A stretch of DNA of 64,000 bases from ZC4RG20 sp036381515 (GCA_036381515.1 DASVCR010000072.1:1-64000); one strand, 5' to 3'. Positions 8,594 through 17,421 are shown, counted from the stretch's first letter. The notes: generated by a model not told the origin, from the letters alone. Made by a program: numbers and translations.

Positions 8594-9709
8594 TCAGGTC
8601 GTCGCCAAATTCGGCCGGCCGCCGGCGAAAGCGACGAGCAGCACGAAGCCGACGACCCAGAGCAGGATCCACGCGACCGTCAACGGCCACGCGAGGCCGT
8701 TACCGAACACGAGATCGGTCGCGGACTTCCCGGGCTTCACGACGGTGCTGCTGACCGCGCGGGGCGTCGGGCTCGACGAGCCCCACGCGCTGTTGTACTC
8801 CCAGACCTCCCACGGATTGTTCACGTAGGCCCACGCGAACGCGCCGTGGACGATGCCGTTGCCCGTGACGAGGCCGACGATCGCTCCGGCCACACCCATC
8901 ACGGCCGCCCATGTGATGTAGCTGATCGGCATCAGCGGACCGAATAGATAATGCTGCACGACGTGCACGGCCTCGTGCCACATGCCGTGCGGCGTCCATG
9001 CGGTCATGACCGGGCCCTGGCTGAAGAAGTACTGCGGCATGACCCGCAGGCCGTTCTGCCAGCAGTGGAAGAAGCGCCGCTCGCTGTTCGGCAGGACGCG
9101 CGCTGCACCCGGCGCAGGCGCGGACGGATCCGGCGAGAAGAACGTCCACGTGCCGACGTGCAGCAGCAGGCCGGTCAGCGTGCCGAGCGCGCCCCACGAG
9201 CCGTTCACGAACGCGAGCAGCCAGCCGAGTGCCCAATGCACGGATCGATAGACGGCGAACGATATCCCCATCGTCGCGCCGGTCGCCGCGAGGAAGGTTG
9301 CAACGTAAACGAGGTGCGACGCGTCGTCGCCGGTGCCCCAGAGCGCGAGCCCGCCGACGACGAGCAGCACCGCGAGCACGGCAAAGACCGCGATGCCGAT
9401 GGCCTTCCGTGCGACGCTCCCGGTGCCGTGCAGCAGACCGAGCACGATCCCCGCGGCGCACATCGCGGCGAGCGCGAAGGCGACGATCGCGAAGAATTTC
9501 GCGGGCAGCACGTACGTGAAGAAGAGGGCGCCGAGCAGCCCGCCGAGCGCGCCCAGGGTCGCGTACGCCGTGCCTTCGACGACCGTCGCCGCCGTCTTCG
9601 CGGCGTCGGCCTTCTCGATCAGACGCACCACGAGCGTTACGACGAGCCCCGTCGCGGCCGACACGGCGAGCGCCGCTTCCCAGTGAGGAATCAGGTCGAT
9701 ATCGAACAT
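8594..9709 (-). CDS. Polytopic membrane protein with HEAVH (HExxH) motif
   Basis: 371 residues, about eight hydrophobic helices. The start is preceded by GGAAGGAA. Between helices lies a soluble loop of about 60 residues ending in MWHEAVHVVQH: H245-E246-x-x-H249, followed by Q252 and H253. This is an HExxH zinc-metalloprotease pattern and resembles the HELxHVxQQ core of DUF4157 proteins, which are frequent at eCIS loci. No third zinc ligand can be assigned with certainty, so peptidase activity is only a possibility. It sits between the trypsin-like protease and another membrane protein. Confidence 0.7.
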   Translation of the reverse strand: MFDIDLIPHWEAALAVSAATGLVVTLVVRLIEKADAAKTAATVVEGTAYATLGALGGLLGALFFTYVLPAKFFAIVAFALAAMCAAGIVLGLLHGTGSVARKAIGIAVFAVLAVLLVVGGLALWGTGDDASHLVYVATFLAATGATMGISFAVYRSVHWALGWLLAFVNGSWGALGTLTGLLLHVGTWTFFSPDPSAPAPGAARVLPNSERRFFHCWQNGLRVMPQYFFSQGPVMTAWTPHGMWHEAVHVVQHYLFGPLMPISYITWAAVMGVAGAIVGLVTGNGIVHGAFAWAYVNNPWEVWEYNSAWGSSSPTPRAVSSTVVKPGKSATDLVFGNGLAWPLTVAWILLWVVGFVLLVAFAGGRPNLATT

Positions 9710-9745
9710 CGTGTTCCTTCCCGATATCGTGTCGTGGAGGTCCGG

Positions 9746-11635
9746 TTAGTCTTCTTCCGCCGCTCCGTCGCGGGTGAGCAGCGCCTCGATCAGATCGTCC
9801 GCGTAGATGACGTCGTCGCCGAAGCACTCGGGGCCTCGGCACCACTTGGCCTGCACGCACGGTTCGCCGTCCTCCTCGGTCTCGACGAAGTCGTAGCCGC
9901 CGCCGGTGAGGAGGCCGAGCACGCGCGGCTCGTCGTCCTCGACGGATTGCGCGGCGAAGACGGCGGATCCGGAGTTGCCGACGAACGTGTCGCTGTTCGC
10001 GATGAAGTATTCGCTCGCGACGACCTGGACGACGCCGAACCGCGTGACGATCGACGGCAGGCCGAGCGGATGGCCGATCACCGTCGTGACGATGCTCGGG
10101 CGCACTTCGGACGAGCCCGCGAGCGCCGCGGTCGGCGCATCGATGTCGCGATCCACCTCGAAGATGGTCCAGTCCGCGCCTCGCTCGCCGATCGTCGCCG
10201 GTCTGCGCGACGCGACGATCGACGTGCATTGATAGACGTTCGACGCGGGCACTCGGTCGACGCCGGACGTCTCCCCGTCGCCGAAGAACCCGAAGACCGC
10301 GGAGGTCTCCGCGCACTGCCGCGCGTTGCGCACGCAGTGCGCCGACGTCGCGACGAGCCTGTCGCCGATCTTCACGCCCGAGCAGCGCCCGGGCTGCGGA
10401 AGGTCGGCAAAGCGCTCGGCCCTGCAGAGCGGCCGCCACGCCGGATCGTTCCGCAACGTGACGAAGCCCTCGTCGTCCGGCGACAGCAGGTCGTTCTTGA
10501 TCAGCATCGCCGTCGAGCGCGCTGCGGCCCGTTCGCGGTCCGTCGCCTCCGTGATCAGGAAACGATCGTCGGAGTCGCCGATGATCATTCGGACCGTCAT
10601 CGGGATGCCGTCGGATTCGGATCGAGAGTAGAAGAGATTCGGCGGCTCCTCAGACCTTTCCGGCGACCACGAGATGAACAAGGCCGTCCCGGGCGCCGGC
10701 CGTTCGCCTGCCTCCTCGCGCGGACAGAAGCGGTTCTCCGGCACGAAGAACGACGCGTACTCGTACTCGCACGGCACGTGCCCGATCGGCGTGACCGGCG
10801 GCCGCGGCAGCGTGATGGGCGCGTCGCCCCCGCCCCAGCCGCAACGACCGCCGGCGCAGCGCAGGCGCGCGCGCACCGGGGTCAGGTCGCGGATCTGCGT
10901 GAGCCGCCGCAGCGCGGAAGGGATGGCCTCGAGGCGGACGCCGCCGGCCGGCAGCGCGAGCGTCGGATCGAGCCGTATGCCGGCGTCCGCCCGGTCGGCG
11001 GCCGCCGGCGTCCGTGGCGCCGGCGTGCGCACGGCCTGCTCGAGCGCGGGGCCCGTGCGGTCGGCCGCGGCCGGCTCCGCGCGTTGCACGACGATCGGGC
11101 TCGCGCGCTCCGCAATGCGCGGCACCGCGATCGCAGCGGGGTCGATCTCGAGCGACCGGATCGGCACCGGGCCGCCCGGCGTTTCCAGCTCGCATCGCTC
11201 CGGCGAGAAGTCGCACCGCGGCGCAGGAATCGTCGCCGGAGCGACCGGGTCCGGCGGTATCTCCGGGCAGCCGATTTCCTCGGGGGCATAGAACATGCCG
11301 TGACACATCGTCCAACCCGGCGCGGGCGGGGCGTTGTCGTCGAGCGACGGGCAAACGCCGTCGATGGGCACGAAGTACGCGGGGTAGTGGTCGGGGCACG
11401 CGTTGAAGCCTTCGCGCTCGGGCGGGAATTGCACGCGAACCACGAAACGGCGGCCGATCGGGTCTTCCTCGGGCCTGCGTGCGACCTCGAGGCTCGCTGC
11501 GCCGATTCTCGCAGCGATCTCGCGGATCGGATCCGGAATGTCGCGGTTGCGTGCCTGCGCCCACGCGCCGGTGTGGACGACGGAGGCGAGCGCGGCACAC
11601 ACGCAGGCGGCCGCCGCAGGCAAATTGCGCTTCAT
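9746..11635 (-). CDS. Large secreted trypsin-like serine protease
   Basis: 629 residues from the ATG at 11635, which gives a Sec signal (MKRNLPAAAACVCAALASVV, ending near AWAQA); the open frame further upstream is not part of it. Residues about 30-400 are Cys- and Pro-rich and unrecognised. The C-terminal 200 residues are a chymotrypsin-fold protease: H433 in VATSAHCV, D488 in GADWTIF, S555 in VGNSGSAVF. It lies 14 bases behind the Tat gene and is co-transcribed with it. Expected location is periplasm or outside. Its neighbourhood makes it a candidate processing enzyme or effector linked to the eCIS. Confidence 0.88.
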   Translation of the reverse strand: MKRNLPAAAACVCAALASVVHTGAWAQARNRDIPDPIREIAARIGAASLEVARRPEEDPIGRRFVVRVQFPPEREGFNACPDHYPAYFVPIDGVCPSLDDNAPPAPGWTMCHGMFYAPEEIGCPEIPPDPVAPATIPAPRCDFSPERCELETPGGPVPIRSLEIDPAAIAVPRIAERASPIVVQRAEPAAADRTGPALEQAVRTPAPRTPAAADRADAGIRLDPTLALPAGGVRLEAIPSALRRLTQIRDLTPVRARLRCAGGRCGWGGGDAPITLPRPPVTPIGHVPCEYEYASFFVPENRFCPREEAGERPAPGTALFISWSPERSEEPPNLFYSRSESDGIPMTVRMIIGDSDDRFLITEATDRERAAARSTAMLIKNDLLSPDDEGFVTLRNDPAWRPLCRAERFADLPQPGRCSGVKIGDRLVATSAHCVRNARQCAETSAVFGFFGDGETSGVDRVPASNVYQCTSIVASRRPATIGERGADWTIFEVDRDIDAPTAALAGSSEVRPSIVTTVIGHPLGLPSIVTRFGVVQVVASEYFIANSDTFVGNSGSAVFAAQSVEDDEPRVLGLLTGGGYDFVETEEDGEPCVQAKWCRGPECFGDDVIYADDLIEALLTRDGAAEED

Positions 11636-11649
11636 CGGGCTCACCTCGA

Positions 11650-12924
11650 TTACAGGTCGATCCCCAGTACGTCGGCCAGCTTCTCGTCGACGATCGGCGT
11701 GGTCGTCTCGCCGGTCGCGAGCAAACGAGTTTGCGTGTCGAGGCCGAAGATGCCGTCGCGCGACGCTTCCGGCACGCCGAGCGCTGCCTGCAGCGCACGG
11801 ACCTTCGCGCCCGAGGAGCCGAAGCGGAGCGTAGGCGCGAGACGATTCCCGGACGCGAGCCAGACGTCGCGGCCCGTCGTCAGCAGATAGCTGTATCGGC
11901 GCCCGTCCTCGCTCGTCGCGACGTCGAACCGGCCGGGCGCGATCTCCTCGTGGCGGGTGATGCGGGGCGAGCGCATCAGTCCTGCCGCGATGCGAAACCG
12001 CGCCCAGTCGCCTTGCGGCCCGTCGTCGTCGTAGTAGCCGGCGACGACCTGGCAGCCCGCGGACCAGTATTTCGGCCGATCCGCGCGGGTCGAGTACGTG
12101 CCGGCGTGGATGTTGTCGCCGTGATTCGTCGGACGCGTATCCCAGAACTGATGCCGGCTCATCGTGATCGGGCCGTCGTCGACGCAGCGCAGCACGGCAA
12201 AGGCCCTGCTGTCGGGGCGGAACGCGCCCGGCTGCGTGCTCGACGTCGCGTTGCGGTGCGTCCCGACCGCGTAGCGGTAGAGCCCCGTCGGCATCATGTT
12301 CGCTTCGTTCGAGAACGTGCTCGCCTCGCGCTGCGCGTAGAGATAGGCGACGTGCGGCGTCGTTGAAGCGGGCGTGGCCCAGACCTTCCGGGCGGCGGTA
12401 TCCCACACGCCGAGCACGCACTTGTAGTCGAAGTGATCGGGCGGCACCTCGACGAGCTCGACGGCGTCCTCGAACGCGGGCTCGTCCGGCGGCGCCTGTG
12501 TGGGCCGTGCGCCCCGGATGCCGAACAGGATCAACGGCTGCCCGGCGACGAGACGCGAGTACGAATGGCTCTCGAGGATGCGGCGCAGCGCGGCGTCGGT
12601 CAGCAGGAACGGCTCGTCGTCACCCGCAGGCAGGTGGGCATAGTCGATCGTCTCCGGGTCCGGCGGCCATATCGCCATCTCGAGCGGTTGCTGATCCCAC
12701 CACAGCGGCCAGTCGTCGAGGCCCTTGACGACGTATTCCTGCTCGAGCGGCTCGGAGTTGTCGACGAAGATCCTGAGGAGCGCCGCGTCGTCGAGCTCCG
12801 GAGGCTCGTTACGGATTGGGATCGCGAGGGCTTGCCAGTAAGGAAGGCGCATTCCGCCGAGCACGCGGGAGACGCCCATGGCTGCCAACGCGGACGTGAA
12901 CCGACGGCGGGAAAGCGTGCCCAT
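11650..12924 (-). CDS. Tat-exported protein with L,D-transpeptidase-like Cys motif and peptidoglycan-binding tail
   Basis: 424 residues. The N-terminus is a twin-arginine signal (MGTLSRRRFTSALAAMG). The middle has NIHAGTYSTR with H273 and then YWSAGCQV with C291: the His ... S-x-GC[Q/R] arrangement of L,D-transpeptidase (YkuD-like) active sites. The overall sequence is otherwise divergent, so the fold is not certain. The C-terminal 60 residues (FGSSGAKVRALQAALGV ... DGIFGLDTQTR) form a PG_binding_1 helical repeat. First gene of the minus-strand operon. A peptidoglycan-active enzyme beside an injection machine could help it cross or anchor to the wall; that link is inference. Confidence 0.78.
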   Translation of the reverse strand: MGTLSRRRFTSALAAMGVSRVLGGMRLPYWQALAIPIRNEPPELDDAALLRIFVDNSEPLEQEYVVKGLDDWPLWWDQQPLEMAIWPPDPETIDYAHLPAGDDEPFLLTDAALRRILESHSYSRLVAGQPLILFGIRGARPTQAPPDEPAFEDAVELVEVPPDHFDYKCVLGVWDTAARKVWATPASTTPHVAYLYAQREASTFSNEANMMPTGLYRYAVGTHRNATSSTQPGAFRPDSRAFAVLRCVDDGPITMSRHQFWDTRPTNHGDNIHAGTYSTRADRPKYWSAGCQVVAGYYDDDGPQGDWARFRIAAGLMRSPRITRHEEIAPGRFDVATSEDGRRYSYLLTTGRDVWLASGNRLAPTLRFGSSGAKVRALQAALGVPEASRDGIFGLDTQTRLLATGETTTPIVDEKLADVLGIDL

Positions 12925-13419
12925 GACTCCTCCCGAGCCAAGGAGCGCGAACCGGCCGGCATAGGATTCGCCGTTTTCGTGAAATTTTCAAGCGGCATGA
13001 AGAAGTTTGCTCAATGCAACATGTTTCGGAAGCGGTACACTTCTCGGACCCGCCGTGGATTCGTCGTCGTCGCCGGGATATTCTGCTCGCGCTTTTCACG
13101 CACGACGAGGAGCGCCATCGTGGCCAGAGCGATATCTGGACGATGACGCTGCCCGGCGCATTCGCGGACGTGCCTCACGCGACGGGCATCGGCGGCGCGC
13201 TGATCATCATCTTCTCGGGCATCGTCGCGCCGATGATATCGAAGCGACAGCCGAAGCAGGGGTGAGCCCGCCGCGCGCGCAGCACGGCTGTCGCGATTGT
13301 TCTCGGTCCGGCCGCGCATCGCCATGCCGGAGATGTCGCAGATTCGTCGCCGGATCGTGCTCGGCGCGAGCACGCGAGCACGCGGCCGCGCGGGCCGCGA
13401 CCGGGCCTCCTGCCGGCGG
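12925..13419 (+). other. Intergenic stretch, no convincing gene
   Basis: About 500 bases between the start of the Tat gene (- strand) and the end of the next minus-strand gene. It must contain the promoter of the four-gene operon. A possible 40-codon ORF on the + strand (ATG at 13143, stop at 13265) encodes one hydrophobic helix (GIGGALIIIFSGIVAPMIS) but has no good ribosome site, so I do not call it. Confidence 0.4.
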
Positions 13420-14634
13420 CTAGTCCGCGGAGTTAATCTTGACCGCGTCGTCCGGCGACGGCGGCTGATAGATCTCGAGGCCCGCTCCCTGTGCCACGGT
13501 GGGGCGCTCCGGGATCGGCTCGCCCTTCGCGCGCGCTTCCGCGACGCGGCGCTGGTACTCCTTCTCGGCCCTGAGCGCATTCGCGACGAAGAAATTGCCT
13601 TCGTGGCACGAGTATTCGAGCACCTCGTAGCCGGGCTGGGTGGTGAGCGTGAGGCGGAAGGTCCACGGCTGCTCGAACGTGCGCGGATCGTGCACCGTCA
13701 CGACGTAGTCGATCATGTCCGGGTCGATGCGCGTGAAGCGCTCGATGAGCTTCACATCCTCGCTGTGCGCCACGCGGCCGACGCCGAGCTTGTCGGTGAG
13801 GTTCGTCGTCTCGACGACGAGCGTGTCACCCTCGAAGTAGCCGACCGACGAGCCCATGTACTGGCGCACGCCGGGATCGGCAGGCGGGCGGCCGTCGAGC
13901 GGAATGATGCGCGTGTCGTGCAGCATCTCGTACGTGATCGCGACCTCGGTCGGCGACTGCACGATGCGCATCGCATCGCCGTAGAGCGACGGCAGGATCG
14001 AGCCCGTGATGCCGCGCGTGATGCAGCGGTCGTAGTACGAGAAATCCTCCATCGTGAAGAACGGACCGTTCGACTGGCCGCGGCGCCCGGTGGCCTGACG
14101 CTGCCGGCCTTCCTCGGTGAACGCGGGGAGCCGTCCGTTCTCCGGGTCGATGATGTACGACGTGTAGCCGAACGTGCGCGTGCCGGTCTCGGCCGAGTCG
14201 AGCGCGGAGAGCTCGAGGCGGCTGCCGTCGTTGCCCTGGCGGAGGGCGGCAAGGCCGCCGACGCCGCCTGAGAGGCGCTGTTCGAACTCGTCGGGTGTCA
14301 GATGCTGCCGCGTGCCGAACTGTGCCGGGCGCTCCATCGGGATGCCGCTCATGTCCCGGCTCGTGAACGTGCCCTGCAGATCCGGATCGCCCCACGACAG
14401 GCGCGGCACGCGCCAATTCGGATCCTTGAATGCGGCCGCGGTCTGCTCTGCGGGAATCTTTGCGTCGGCCGCCTGCTGCGCGTTCGCGGCGAGTGCGAGC
14501 CCCACGGCCAGCGCCAGGCCGGAGAGTGCGGCGGCAAGCACGCTGTGCGGTATGATCGAACGAGCAGCGAGCGGCGTTGCGACGGCCGGCGACACGTTCG
14601 TCCGCGCATTGACCGTCTCATTTAGGGTACGCAT
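13420..14634 (-). CDS. Exported protein of unknown function, paralogue of its divergent neighbour
   Basis: 404 residues from the ATG at 14634, which has GGGAGGAAAGAG just upstream; an ATG 18 codons earlier is possible but lacks a site. A long hydrophobic stretch near residues 32-52 (VLAAALSGLALAVGLALAAN) should be a signal. The mature part contains DPDLQGTF, GDTLVVETTNL and RFTRIDPDMIDYVVTVHDP, a pattern common in unnamed exported proteins of proteobacteria and acidobacteria that often neighbour DUF6152 genes. Its C-terminal half aligns by eye with the gene starting at 14668. Confidence 0.7.
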   Translation of the reverse strand: MRTLNETVNARTNVSPAVATPLAARSIIPHSVLAAALSGLALAVGLALAANAQQAADAKIPAEQTAAAFKDPNWRVPRLSWGDPDLQGTFTSRDMSGIPMERPAQFGTRQHLTPDEFEQRLSGGVGGLAALRQGNDGSRLELSALDSAETGTRTFGYTSYIIDPENGRLPAFTEEGRQRQATGRRGQSNGPFFTMEDFSYYDRCITRGITGSILPSLYGDAMRIVQSPTEVAITYEMLHDTRIIPLDGRPPADPGVRQYMGSSVGYFEGDTLVVETTNLTDKLGVGRVAHSEDVKLIERFTRIDPDMIDYVVTVHDPRTFEQPWTFRLTLTTQPGYEVLEYSCHEGNFFVANALRAEKEYQRRVAEARAKGEPIPERPTVAQGAGLEIYQPPSPDDAVKINSAD

Positions 14635-14667
14635 ACTCTTTCCTCCCGCGCAGAGCCTTCGAGGGGT

Positions 14668-15504
14668 ATGGTAAAGCGCATGCGCCACGGACTTCCACTG
14701 GCCGCCGTCGCCGTTGCCGTCGCCGTTTCAGCCTCGATGCCGGAAACCGCCGGCGCCCAGCAACGTGAGCGTCCCGCACGCATCGCCGGCAAGCCGAACC
14801 TGAACGGCATCTGGCAGGCGATGAACACCGCATACTGGAATCTCGAAGGTCACTCCGCCGAGGCGATCGAGTCGTTCTGGCAGCTCGGCGCGATTGCCGC
14901 GATTCCGGCCGGGCAGAGCGTCGTCGTCGGCGGGACGATCCCATACAAGCCCGAGGCGCTCGCGAAGCGCGACGAGAACCGCGCCGGCTGGCCCGCGTCG
15001 GACCCCGAAGCCAAGTGCTATATGCCGGGCATTCCGCGCGCGACGTACATGCCGTATCCGTTTCAGATCGTGCAGGGCGAGGGCGACGTCATCCTGTTCG
15101 CGTACGAGTACGCGAACGCGAACCGTCCCGTCTACATGAATCCGGAAGATCACGAGATCGCGCCGGTCGATCTGTGGATGGGCCGCTCGAACGGCCACTG
15201 GGAAGGCGACACGCTCGTGATCGAGGTCAACTCGAATATCGACCAGACGTGGCTCGATCGCGCCGGCAACTATCACAGCTCCGCGATGGTCGTGACGGAG
15301 CGCTACACGCTGATCGACGACCACGTCATGCAGTACGAGGCGACGATCGACGATCCGCAGACGTTCACGCGGCCGTGGACCATCCGGATGCCGCTCTATC
15401 GACGGATGGAGGAGAACGCGCGGCTTCTCGAGTTCAACTGCGTCGAGTTTGCGGAGGAGCTGCTGTACGGGGAGTTGATGACGAAGGAGCCGATCGTCGA
15501 GTAG
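14668..15504 (+). CDS. Exported protein of unknown function, divergent paralogue
   Basis: 278 residues with a Sec signal (MRHGLPLAAVAVAVAVSASM, cleavage near AGAQ). The true start may be the second ATG at 14680, since GAGGGG lies too close to the first. It shares 'GDTLVIEV', 'ERYTLIDDHVMQYEATIDDP' and 'TRPWTIRMPL' with the opposite-strand gene at 13420. First gene of a + strand operon with a DUF6152 protein, a membrane protein and a cytochrome b561. Function unknown; likely periplasmic. Confidence 0.7.
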   Translation: MVKRMRHGLPLAAVAVAVAVSASMPETAGAQQRERPARIAGKPNLNGIWQAMNTAYWNLEGHSAEAIESFWQLGAIAAIPAGQSVVVGGTIPYKPEALAKRDENRAGWPASDPEAKCYMPGIPRATYMPYPFQIVQGEGDVILFAYEYANANRPVYMNPEDHEIAPVDLWMGRSNGHWEGDTLVIEVNSNIDQTWLDRAGNYHSSAMVVTERYTLIDDHVMQYEATIDDPQTFTRPWTIRMPLYRRMEENARLLEFNCVEFAEELLYGELMTKEPIVE

Positions 15505-15554
15505 GGGCAGGGCGCCTTCGACTCGCGCCGATTCGAGAACACGAGGTCTTTGAG

Positions 15555-15965
15555 ATGTCACGCACCGCATTCGCCGCTCCATTGCTCGCCTTCGCCATGC
15601 TCGGTGCCGGAGGTCCCGCGGCCGCGCATCACTCGTTTGCGGCCGAGTTCGACATCAATCAGCCGATCCAGCTGAGCGGCGAGGTGATCCGCATGGAGTT
15701 CACGAACCCGCATTCGTGGATCTATCTGCGCGTCACGACGGACAGCGGCGAGGTCCAGGAGTGGGCCATCGAGGGCGGCGCGCCGAACGCGTTGATCCGG
15801 CGCGGCTGGAACCGCAACTCGCTGCCGCCGGGCACGCCCGTGACCGTTCTCGGGTACCGGTCGAAGGACGGCCAGCTCAGGGCGAGCGGCGCGTCCGTGA
15901 CGCTGCCCGACGGCTCGAGCCTGAACGTCAGCTCGACGGGAATCGGCGCGCCGAGCGCGGAATGA
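15555..15965 (+). CDS. DUF6152-type exported protein
   Basis: 136 residues. The Sec signal ends at AAAHHSF, the usual cleavage region of this family (AHHSFAAEFD). The core 'GEVIRMEFTNPHSWIYLRV' and 'ALIRRGWNRNSLPPGTPVTV' is the DUF6152 pattern, a small beta-rich periplasmic protein, possibly OB-fold-like. Role unknown in the family. Its TGA overlaps the ATG of the next gene. Confidence 0.8.
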   Translation: MSRTAFAAPLLAFAMLGAGGPAAAHHSFAAEFDINQPIQLSGEVIRMEFTNPHSWIYLRVTTDSGEVQEWAIEGGAPNALIRRGWNRNSLPPGTPVTVLGYRSKDGQLRASGASVTLPDGSSLNVSSTGIGAPSAE

Positions 15966-16531
15966 TCACGGCTCCGCCGGCGGGCGTCGGTCCAGCCTGG
16001 CAGAGCTGGCTCGGCACCGTTGCGGTCGTGCTCGGCGTGCTGCTCGCCGCCGCGCACGGCACGGAGTGGATGAAGCAGCGCGTGATCGCCCGCGCGACGC
16101 CTGTGGGCGCCGTCTTCCCGGCCGCGGAGTGTCCCGAGGACGAGCTCGTCGAGGAGGGACTGAGCCGCGCGGAGTGCGAGCAGCTCGTGAGCAACGTGCG
16201 CAATTACGTCGTGTCCGCGCCGGCGTGGTTTTCCGGCTTCCAGTCGGTGCTCGCGGCGACCGGCACGGTGCTCGCCGTCGTCTCGATCGGCATCGGCGCG
16301 GCCCTCGTCGACCGCCGACGCTGGGCGCCCGGGGCCGCCGTCGTCGTGTTCGCGGCGCTTGCCGCCGTCGACGCCGCGGGCTTCGTCGCGGCGCTGAATA
16401 CGGGGCCGATCCTGCGCGACGTCTATCTCTGGGACGCGCTCGTCTGGTTCTTCCTGCATTTCATGTTGGCGATCGGCGCGGCGGCCGGAATGACCGCCGT
16501 CGGCGCGGAGACCTGGACGGAAGGGCGATGA
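15962..16531 (+). CDS. Four-helix membrane protein in the cytochrome b561 operon
   Basis: 189 residues, coupled on both sides by ATGA overlaps. Hydrophobic segments lie at about 15-32, 90-112, 117-137 and 155-175. Between the first two is a polar loop with two Cys (AAECPEDEL, AECEQLV) that probably faces the periplasm. Not recognised. The tight coupling to cytochrome b561 suggests a subunit or partner in membrane electron transfer. Confidence 0.7.
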   Translation: MITAPPAGVGPAWQSWLGTVAVVLGVLLAAAHGTEWMKQRVIARATPVGAVFPAAECPEDELVEEGLSRAECEQLVSNVRNYVVSAPAWFSGFQSVLAATGTVLAVVSIGIGAALVDRRRWAPGAAVVVFAALAAVDAAGFVAALNTGPILRDVYLWDALVWFFLHFMLAIGAAAGMTAVGAETWTEGR

Positions 16532-17085
16532 CGCCCGGGAGCGGGAACATGAGCGGAAGCGGAGGCTACAGCAGGACGGCCGTCATCGTGCACTGGCTGA
16601 TCGCCGTGTCGATCTTCTTCCTGTTCGCGTCGAGCTGGTGGATGCTCGCGCTGCCGCTGCCGTCCGACGTGTTCACGTATCGCGAGTTTCCGTTCCAGCT
16701 GCACAAGAACGTCGGCATCACGCTCGTCGCGCTGCTCGGCCTGCTGCTCTACGTGCGCGCGAGGCACCGGCCGCCGACGCTGCCGCTGGGGCCGTGGATG
16801 AAGCGCGTCGCGACGCTCGATCACGTGGCGTTGTACGTGCTGATCCTCGCCGCGTGCATCAGCGGCTATCTGTCGTCGTCGTACAGCGGCTGGGGCACGA
16901 CGTTGTGGTGGGTCGTCGAGCTGCCGAACTGGGGCTACGAGAACGAGGACTTGAACGTGCTCTTCTCGGACATCCACCTGTGGACGTGCTGGGCGCTGCT
17001 CGGCGTCGTCGCCGTGCACGTCGGCGGTGCCGTCTACCACGCGTTCAAGGACGACGGCATCGTGCGCCGCATGCTGCGCATCTGA
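16528..17085 (+). CDS. Cytochrome b561
   Basis: 185 residues, four transmembrane helices. Likely b-haem ligands are H22 (IVHWLIA) and H59 (QLHKNVG) on the first two helices and H150 (DIHLWTC) and H164 (VAVHVGG) on the last, matching the spacing of bacterial CybB-type cytochromes. It should pass electrons between ubiquinol and a periplasmic or membrane partner. It ends the operon that starts at 14668. Confidence 0.88.
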   Translation: MTPGSGNMSGSGGYSRTAVIVHWLIAVSIFFLFASSWWMLALPLPSDVFTYREFPFQLHKNVGITLVALLGLLLYVRARHRPPTLPLGPWMKRVATLDHVALYVLILAACISGYLSSSYSGWGTTLWWVVELPNWGYENEDLNVLFSDIHLWTCWALLGVVAVHVGGAVYHAFKDDGIVRRMLRI

Positions 17086-17143
17086 CGGCGCGTCGGCGCT
17101 GCGCGGCCTCCGCCGCCGCGGGCCCGCCGCCGGCGCGAAGCGC

Positions 17144-17419
17144 TCATTGCCCGCGAAGCGCGACGGCCGGCGCGGTCGCCGCCGCCCGCATGCCGGGCAG
17201 CACGCACGCGAGCACGGCCACGACGAGCGCGGCGGAATCGGGATACGGCAGCGGACGAAGTAAGACGGTGTCGACGAGCGCGAAGATGACGGTCGTCGCC
17301 GCGATGCCGAGCGCAAGCGTGAGCACGACGGTGGCGGAGGCGCCGGGGCGTCGCGCCATCGAGCGCGCGGCGAAGCGGAAGTCCCGAAGCCAGCCGTCCA
17401 GCGCGAGCAAGCGGGCCAT
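17144..17419 (-). pseudogene. Remnant of a MacB/ADOP-type ABC permease: N-terminus joined to C-terminus
   Basis: 91 codons. Residues 1-67 match the start of macB-like 'orphan' permeases (LRDFRFAARSMARRPGASAT, then LALGIAATTVIFALVD, then VLLRPLPYPDS). They are followed at once by the typical permease end (VLACVLPGMRAAATAPAVALRG). Permeases of this type are roughly 400-900 residues, so almost the whole middle is missing, in frame, with the junction near residues 66-70. It cannot be a working permease. The remnant ends three bases before the GlxA-like gene, so the deletion trimmed an operon-like neighbour. Confidence 0.8.
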
Positions 17420-17421
17420 GG

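Noticed and set aside
8951..11890. Long + strand open frame opposite the protease operon
   Set aside because: No domain, Arg-rich; the minus-strand genes carry signal peptides and catalytic motifs.
13014..13265. 83-codon + strand ORF with one hydrophobic helix
   Set aside because: No ribosome site, no recognisable family, atypical first half; probably chance.
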